Assembly (NCBI GenBank): GCA_014898425.1
Contig: RCSZ01000009.1
Coordinates: 1,488,001 to 1,552,000 of the forward strand
Origin: Botryotinia globosa
Taxonomy: Eukaryota; Ascomycota; Leotiomycetes; Helotiales; Sclerotiniaceae
DNA length: 64,000 nucleotides
Direction: 5' to 3'
In this document: positions 56,308 through 64,000 of the stretch, one piece after another
Numbering within the stretch: the stretch's first letter is position 1
Layout: each line of letters opens with the position of its first letter
Position numbers and translations under genes: made by a program
Notes under the pieces: generated by a model
Database searches by the model: none
The model's input: only the letters and a program-made list of their open reading frames with translations
What the model was told of the DNA's origin: nothing

Positions 56308-57277
56308 AGAAGTTTAGATTCTTTAGTGGTGTGGTATTACTCGAAATCCGAGTCATGTGTTGAATTGGATGAATTTGGATGGAATTGGATTGAGTGGTTT
56401 GTACATACTTTCCTGATGTAAATAGGGCGGAGTATCGGGCATTCTTTTGAGCGGGTGGGCGGCTTTGGTATTCACAGATCGAGCTGGTCTCTGGTGACAG
56501 ACGAAATAATCACTCGTTCTTATTTTTGATGTAACACAGGATTAAAAAATCTGGCTATTTTTCTATTATAGATATGATTAAAGGGATCTTTTCTCAATCT
56601 CGAATATTTGGCATTATTTGACTGTTAAAAGAAAGTGCTGCGGCGGCCGGTGAACATTCTGATTGAGGATGCCTGGGTCACACTTTCGTTCTGTATTCAG
56701 TCTCGTTCAAGAAAACAGCGTGGCCTGCTGGTGGGTTGAAAGTACTTTTCGAAAGTGTGATAAAGATGATAATTGAAGGTTATCTCTTAAGTAGGAGATG
56801 TGCAACAATCCAGCCTGCAATAAGGAGAACAGCTGCAAAATCCGTCTGAAATATCGTTATGACAGTTATTGTACTCAATTCTGAATACCAAATAGAGTTC
56901 AATTAGCGTACCTGTCCTAGATGCAGAGCTTACTCTAGACCTTAGTCCATTTCAGTCACCCGAGCCATTTTGAATAATCAAAACTTAATATATATTGAAA
57001 CTATTCAGAGGATTAAAACACTGAGTCTGATAATTAGGGTTGGGCAGATTATATATTTCGGCTGAGGATTATATGTTTTTATATTATAGCGTTTTGTGAG
57101 CAATATAAAATATTACGCCAAGATTATACACATGTTTTTCTAGCCAATTAAGCCCTCAGAATAAATAAAAGTGGGATGAAATTGTTGGATTGATTTATTA
57201 AGGAATTGTATTACATAGATTCAATTGTATTTCTGTCTGCCCTCTTCGTAGAAGGGGGCATTGCTAAGCTATGTACG

Positions 57278-57333
57278 CGTTCTACCCCATATGCGCACTC
57301 CGTGCGTAAGTGGGGGAGAACGTGACACGTTCT
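57278..57333. repeat. Nested inverted repeats (hairpin cluster)
   Basis: CGTTCTACCCC (57278-57288) pairs with GGGGGAGAACG (57312-57322), enclosing a second hairpin GCGCAC-TCC-GTGCGT. The same AGAACG also forms the 17-base palindrome AGAACGTGACACGTTCT (57317-57333), so two alternative hairpins share one arm. Confidence 0.75.
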
Positions 57334-59593
57334 CAGTCACGTGTTCCAACAGAAATCGAAGGCATTCTTCAATAGATTGTTAAAAAAGCTATTATAAAAT
57401 TTAAAGGATATTATTTATATTACATGATTCATATCATTTGATTTCCAGAAAAATTCTTATTTTGAAGGATTTTGACCGAATTTTTCTTTCAAATTTATAA
57501 TATAGAAAAAATCGATATATATATATATGTGATATATATATATATATTTTGCTTAATTAATATGATATATTATATTTTATTGATCAATATGCTCAAATAT
57601 TATAATATATATGCTCGCCCCTACTGATAATCCACTGCTGCAAGGCTTGAAACAATTGGAAAAATGTTAATAAAAAACAAGTACACTGTATCATAATTTA
57701 CGTTAAACTTCGACATTCGTTCTGTTTTCTCTATGCCTCGCAGATCAGATCATCAGAAAAGAAGGAGGAAAGTCCTCAACTCTGAAAGGATATGTCGTTC
57801 TGAAACACATTACATGGCGTAGAAAAAGACCGACCACATGCCGAAGAGTAACCTAAAATTAACACCAGGTTGAACTTTACGCTGGAGAGATGTTGAGTCT
57901 TCTCCGGTCAGACCGTCAGACAGCTATCTTATCAATGCGTGTACCATCTAAGACCTTCGCATTCTAAAAGATACTCGCTAGCAAGATTCGTCAAACGGTC
58001 ACTACAGTTGACGCCGCTGATTATGCAATCCCTCTAAGTAGATTGTACCAATTGACAATAAGAGACAATGAGACAATGAGAGAATGAGATAATGAGAGAA
58101 TGAGAGACACGGAAAGCCCTCCTTGGTAGAAAAATGACTTCGGCCGAGATTGCTCCAGGGAGACAGTTCTGGAAATTTCTTTGGTCGTGAAGATCAGTCA
58201 GTTGAATGCATAATGCACGTATTCTTATTAATATCCGTCACTATCTATCTATCCCTTTTGCTGACGTGCGCTGGGATTAGACCCGAGTTCCTGAACTGTA
58301 ATGAGTAGCGGTATCTTCCAAGGTACTACGATCAACGAAGGAATGGGTGGATTTTTGTAATTGATATGTTGTATTTCTCATCAATTGTATACCCGCAACT
58401 TCTGCAGTGGAATGCGGAAGTATGATAAAGCACAACCAAACCTCAACGATTCATTACTCCGTAGATTTATTAAAAATGGAAAAAATGACATTTGAAACAA
58501 ATAACCTGTTACCTGAGGTTGTTATAAGATTTTTCATACCCACTCGAAAGATCGTGGGTACAAGTTCAACAATACGATTATACGATTAGACCTAACCAGC
58601 TAGCCGGACTTGGTATTTTCATATCCGGGTCATCAATTCCGATTGATTGGCTAACTTCTCTGTCAATCCTAGAGTGTATTTCTTTCTTCAAAATAGAAGC
58701 CGATTCGGAATTGCTTTTTTAAAAATTAGGAGGTTCTGGAAGACTGGAAGGAACCGAAAGAACGATTAACGTTTCCGGTTGAACATCTTCGTGCTTCTTA
58801 CTTTTGGGTTTTGACTCAGGCAATCGATCTTTGGTTCGAGGACGAGAAAGAAAAGATTTTGTTGAATGCTACAAGAGTCATGGCCTCGAACCTACCTAAA
58901 TGGGTTAATCTATTCATCCAATCATACGGTGGAAGAGAAGAAATGCGGATTCATGATTTCTAATCCCATGAAAGATCTTCAGGGCAAGGTTACAACAAAG
59001 AAAGATATGTAATATATTTCGTGAAAGATAGTCGAGATAGTTGAACCAAGCGAGTGGAATCAATGGATGGATCTTCCCTTGGAGCTTGATCGCTTATTGC
59101 CTAGTTCCGTCTTACCTCCCTTATCACCGTCACCGTTACCGCTTTCATCTCCCAACAAACAAGCGGGGAAGCTCCTTTTTCTGGATACTAGCTCTAGTTG
59201 CCAGGTGCCATATTATATGTATGATATACCGCACTAGGAAATGGGCCTCTTTCGTCATACGCTACACTATGGACAACTTTGCCATGGTATCTTGGTAGCT
59301 TACCGTTCGTCATCACTGTTTTCTCGATTACTTCGACTCATTAATACTCACAAACTTACTACTCTATGACTAGTCCACCATTTTAGCTGTCGGTTCCAGA
59401 ATACAATCCTGTTCGTCTAGCTTAATCGGGGTATGAAAATCATTATTTTAAGTTACACAATCCTTTGCCAATTTCCAATTAAACTGTTTTCTCCTCTTCG
59501 GTTGATAAGCTGGGCACAGATCAGAAGCAAAATATGCTGCACCCCACCACATCCACAATCTGATACTACTAGGTCCATCTCGCTGATAATATT

Positions 59594-59842
59594 TCACGGT
59601 ATTCTGTAGTTCTCCCTGGAAGTGTTAAAAACGGGCACACTAAGCATGCATGAGCCCCCTAAATTACTACCCTTTTGATATTTTTGATTTGCCGATTTGT
59701 AATCCTTCTCAATATCTGAAGCTAAGTTGATCAATTTGCCAGCACTAGCTTCTAGCATATCTCTAATATATCTTTCTGAGCCTCCCTTACTTTTACATAC
59801 ATCTAGGGCCTGTTTAGCTTTAGATCTTTTTTCTGTAAACAC
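59594..59842 (-). pseudogene. Short open frame, possible gene fragment
   Basis: An 82-codon minus-strand frame without an ATG start contains a plausible helical, Lys-rich segment (KQALDVCKSKGGSERYIRDM, LINLASDIEKDYKSANQKYQ). I recognise no family and no flanking exon. It may be a relic of a captured gene or chance; codon use is A+T-biased. Confidence 0.25.
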
Positions 59843-59886
59843 TCTACCATCTTATTCACGGCACTTTGCGTGCGACCACCGTGAAA

Positions 59887-62800
59887 ATGTTTTATACACA
59901 TGATGAGCGGATGTACGCAGAGAGAGCTATCGAGGGACGAGAAGGAGCTCAGATTCCACTCCATTCAGATAACTATCGTGGAGAGCTGGTTCAGCCTCAG
60001 GATGGCTCATCCTCAGAGAGCGAGATAAACAATAATGGAACATGGGGAGAACACGAGCAAGGCGGTCCAGTCAATTGCTCAACTGCTATGCATGACTACG
60101 AAGACTTGCGCCATCAACTCACGCATTTGTCGAGAACTCGTTCACAAAAGAGTGCAGCTACTGCCAGAAAACCATCGGCAATGAAGAGAACTATAACTAA
60201 CGCGAGTCGCCGCTCACGAGCGACCGCTGGTGAAGACATAGAGGCACATGAAGAAGAGGAAAAGCTCGAAGAGGTGGCGGCCGAGGATGAGGATGAATTT
60301 GTACTGGGCGACTTTCTCAGGGACGGTCATTTTGAGAAACGAAATACAAGAGGGAGTGCGAAGAAGGTCGGTGTGATATACAAAAACTTGACTGTGCAGG
60401 GGGTTGGTGCGACGTCAACGTATGTCAAGACTCTTCCATCTGCTATCATGGGTGTAAGTATTTCTCTGTTCCAAGTTCACAAAATGCCTCAATCTAATTT
60501 TTACAATGTAGACTTTCGGACCCGACTTGTACAAGTTATTGACGCGATTCATCCCTGTACTCCCTAAACCTGGAGCAAATGGCCTGAGACGCGATTTAAT
60601 TCACGATTTTACTGGTTGTGTAAGAGATGGAGAAATGCTTTTAGTCTTGGGAAGGCCTGGCTCTGGATGCAGTACATTCCTCAAAGCTATTTCCAACAAG
60701 AGGGGCGATTTTGCTGGAGTCACTGGAGAAGTCTCATACGGAGGTATTTCTGCTGAAGAGCAAGCAAAACACTACCGAGGAGAGGTAAACTACAACGAAG
60801 AAGATGATCAGCACTTTCCAAGTCTTACAGTTGAACAAACTTTGGATTTCTCGCTACTAAATAAGACAAAAAAGCACGAAAAAGGAGATATTCCAACGAT
60901 AATTACAGCGCTTCTGAAGATGTTTGGTATTGCTCATACGCGTCATACCCTTGTTGGAGATGTGAGTTTTCAATCTCTCTACCTGATTGCGATTTTAGAA
61001 AATATATTCTGATAACTTTTGCAGGCTTTCGTCCGAGGTGTTTCTGGTGGTGAGCGGAAGCGAGTTTCTATTGCAGAAACACTCGCTACTAAGAGCACAG
61101 TCGTCTCTTGGGATAACTCGACTCGCGGACTCGATGCATCTACTGCATTAGACTACGCTAACTCACTCAGAGTGATGACCGATATCAGCAACAGGACGAC
61201 ACTGGTCACCCTGTATCAAGCTGGAGAGCAAATATATGAGCTCATGGATAAAGTATTAGTAATTGATGAGGGACGAATGGTGTATTCAGGACCAGCAGGT
61301 GCCGCCAAGAGCTACTTCGAGAAAATAGGATACTATTGCCCACCAAGACAGACCACCGCAGATTTTCTGACAGCTTGCACGGATCCTGCCGAACGTCGAT
61401 TTCAAAAGGATTTTCACGGACCCATTCCAAAAGGCCCCATTGAACTTGAGAAAGCCTTTAGGGAAAGCGAAGATTACAAGTTACTTCTGGAAGATGTTAA
61501 TTCTTATGAAAGGATGCTGCACGAAACCGACCATGCGGACGCACGACAATTCAAAGCTTCTGTGGAAGAGACGAAATCCAAGACTGTTGGTCCCCGATCA
61601 CCTTACACAGTCTCATTCTTTCGTCAAGTCCTTGCTTGCACAAAGCGTGAGGTTGAATTGACTCTTGGAGATAAGACAACTTTATATACCAAATTTTTCA
61701 TTATCATTTCCAACAGCTTGATCGTTGGCTCCTTATTTCATGGTCAATCGTCCAACACCCTTGGAAACTTCTCCCGGGGTGGTACCCTCTTCTTCTCAAT
61801 TCTGTTCCTTGGATGGCTTCAGTTATCTGAATTAATGAAAGCTGTCGGTGGTAGACCAATCATTTCCAGACACAAAGATTATGCTTTCTACCGTCCGTCA
61901 GCCGTTGTAGTTGCTCGTGTCGTTCAAGATTTCCCGCTTTTGTTGCTGCAGGTTGTTCCTTTCTCTATTGTAGTGGTACGTACTTTGTTAATCCTAATTA
62001 TGCGGTAATTATATTAACGAATCATAGTATTTCATAACCGGACTTGATGTGGATGCTGGAAAGTACTTCATCTACGTGTTGTTTATTTATCTTACGACAA
62101 TTTGCATCACCTCTTTGTATCGTATGTTTGCCGCACTTTCGCCATCGATTGATGATGCTGTTAGATTTTCGGGTATTGGACTCAATCTTCTGATGTAAGT
62201 TACGCCCATATCTTAGATGGGTGCCCTATTGACAATATATAGTATCTACACTGGTTATGTAATTCCTAAACCACAATTGGTGTCTGAATATATCTGGTTT
62301 GGATGGCTTTACTACATCAACCCTCTGTCATATTCCTTCGAAGCCGTCATTTCAGATGAATTCTATAACAAGAATATCCCTTGTGCCCCGGACCAAATTG
62401 TCCCCAGTGGTCCAGGGTATACGAATCCCGAGTTTCAGGGTTGTGCATCTACTGGTGCTGAGGTCGGAAGCTTGAGTGTGTCAGGAGCTAGATATCTGGA
62501 GCAAAGTTTCAATTACTCCAGGTCTCATCTCTGGAGGAATTTCGGTGTCGGTTAGTATTGATAATTCTCCACATAAGTTTCGGTATCTAATATGTTATAG
62601 TGATTGCTTGGACTGTCCTCTACATCATTGTTACTGCCGTTGCCACTGAAATATTTGACTTTACTTCTGGCGGTGGCGGTGCACTTGAATTCAAGCGTTC
62701 AAAGGCCGCAAAGAACAAGGTCAAGGCAGAAAATGCTACACCTGATGAAGAAAACTCACCAGCTTCTACCAGTCCAATACCTACAAGCGGCGCCTCTTCC

Positions 62801-64000
62801 AGCAACACTCTTGAGCCACCTCAAGAAGAAGCACTGAAAGATATCACTGGCTCTGAATCTGTATTTACATGGGAAAACGTCGAGTACACGGTGCCATATC
62901 TTGGTGGCGAGCGCAAACTCCTCAACAAGGTCAACGGTTATGCAAAACCTGGCTTTATGGTGGCATTAATGGGAGCTAGTGGAGCAGGAAAAACAACACT
63001 CCTGAATACCCTTTCTCAACGTCAAAAGACAGGTGTAGTTACTGGTGATATGTTAGTTGATGGACGACCACTAGGCACTGAATTTCAGAGAGGCACAGGA
63101 TTCTGCGAACAAATGGATCTTCATGACGGCACGGCTACTATTCGAGAAGCACTTGAGTTCTCGGCCATTCTTCGACAAGAACATACGGTTCCAAGAGCGG
63201 AGAAGATCGAGTACGTAGACAAAATCATTGATCTCCTCGAATTGGGAGATATGCAAGATGCTTTGGTCAGATCTTTGGGCGTAGAGCAGAGAAAGAGAGT
63301 CACCATTGGTGTAGAACTGGCAGCAAAACCTAACCTTCTACTCTTTTTGGATGAGCCCACTTCTGGTCTCGACTCACAATCTGCCTATTCCATCGTTCGT
63401 TTCCTGAAGAAGCTTTCCGCAGCCGGTCAAGCTATTGTTTGTACAATCCATCAACCCTCCTCGGTCCTTATCCAAGAGTTCGACATGATCCTAGCCTTGA
63501 ATCCAGGTGGCAATACATTCTACTTCGGTCCTGTCGGCGAAAACGGCTCGGCGGTGGTCAAATATTTCGCCGACCGTGGAGTACAATGCCCACCCCAAAA
63601 GAACGTCGCCGAATTCATTCTTGAAACTGCTGCCAAGGGAGGAAAACGTCGCGATGGCAAGAAAGTTAATTGGAACGAGGAATGGCTCAATTCCAACGAA
63701 AACAAGACCGTCATGCAGGAGATTGAGCGCATCAAATCCGAGCGTGGCCAAGTTGCCGCTCCGGAAGCTAATTCCCAACGTGAATTTGCTTCTCCGGTTA
63801 TGCTACAAACAACTGAATTGACGAAACGTCTCTTCACTCAATATTGGCGTGATCCATCATATCTCTACGGCAAGCTGTTCACATCTGTCATCATCGGTAT
63901 CTTCAACGGCTTCACATTTTGGCAGCTGGGTTACAGTATCATTGATATGCAGAACCGAATGTTCACATCGTTTTTGATTATTCTCATCCCGCCCACCATT
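59887..64000 (+). CDS. PDR-type ABC transporter (ABCG), partial at the right edge
   Basis: PDR proteins are plasma-membrane pumps exporting drugs, fungicides and lipids, with (NBD-TMD)x2 layout. Exons 59887-60453, 60512-60961, 61025-61975, 62028-62194, 62243-62550 and 62601 to beyond 64000 give 1,281 residues so far. Seen: a long acidic, disordered N-terminus (1-150); NBD1 with the degenerate Walker A GRPGSGCSTFLK (Cys in place of Lys, usual in this family), VSGGERKRVSIAE and Walker B VVSWDNSTRGLDAST; the first TMD, containing FYRPSAVVVARVVQDFPLLL and FGWLYYINPLSYSFEAVISD; then NBD2 with MGASGAGKTTLLNTL, LGVEQRKRVTIGVELA and LLLFLDEPTSGLDSQ. The second TMD starts near 63830 and runs off the window. 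It closely resembles CDR/PDR5-like fungal multidrug pumps; the substrate is unknown. Confidence 0.95.

Larger units (their letters stand above)
56308..59886. other. 3.6-kb gene-poor region with A+T-rich patch
   Basis: From about 56960 to 57620 the sequence is strongly A+T-rich with TA microsatellites, enclosing a G+C-normal hairpin cluster (listed). GAGACAAT/GAGAATGA repeats occur at about 58061-58108. A short open frame (59594-59842, minus) is listed. The end should contain the promoter of the ABC transporter. Confidence 0.5.

Noticed and set aside
56308..59886. Secondary-metabolite or defence gene cluster around the ABC transporter
   Set aside because: No biosynthetic, regulatory or NLR-like gene is found within the neighbouring 3.5 kb.

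Overview
This is a stretch of nuclear DNA from a filamentous ascomycete. The supporting signs are genes split by short introns (mostly 48-70 nt, GT-AG, with CTAAC-like branch points), fungal-specific families (bZIP with a DUF3425-like tail, PDR-type ABC transporter, CorA-like membrane protein, EMC5, MSH5), and a very A+T-rich transposon remnant with C-to-T type decay as left by repeat-induced point mutation (RIP). A Leotiomycete such as a Sclerotiniaceae member is my best guess, but that is inference.

Layout. 0-10.3 kb: a Mob-family kinase activator cut by the left edge (-), the Paf1-complex subunit Leo1 (+), a patatin-like lipase (+), a U2 snRNP-associated SR140-like splicing factor (-) and a FAD amine/amino-acid oxidase (+). 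11-12 kb: TATA-binding protein (-). 12-19.6 kb: gene-poor and packed with micro- and minisatellites, holding only a small HMG-box gene (+). 19.6-22.3 kb: a three-LIM-domain paxillin-like protein (-). 23.4-26.3 kb: a 2.9-kb A+T-rich element with terminal inverted repeats and TA target duplications. 27-31.2 kb: an MFS monocarboxylate-type transporter and an ethanolamine/choline kinase (both +). 31.2-34.8 kb: no convincing gene, one solo transposon end. 34.8-36.1 kb: a bZIP regulator (+). 36.1-41.6 kb: gene-poor, with a complete 122-bp MITE. 41.6-44.6 kb: a CorA-like membrane protein (-) and a GNAT acetyltransferase (+). 45.2-54.2 kb: the densest part, with mitochondrial Hsp78 (-), eEF1B-alpha (+), EMC5 (+) and the meiotic MutS homologue MSH5 (+). 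55.6-56.3 kb: a small secreted, probably GPI-anchored, Gly/Ala/Ser-rich protein (+). 59.9-64 kb: a PDR-type ABC transporter cut by the right edge (+).

Most genes are unrelated housekeeping functions (transcription, splicing, translation, protein folding, meiosis, lipid metabolism); I see no biosynthetic cluster or obvious multi-gene system. The most interesting observation is a candidate C/D-box snoRNA in intron 2 of the eEF1B-alpha gene. Its guide matches the conserved LSU rRNA site methylated by yeast snR18, which also lies in the yeast eEF1B intron. Gene coordinates run from start to stop codon, with introns listed in the evidence; exon joins were derived by hand from splice signals, reading phase and family conservation.
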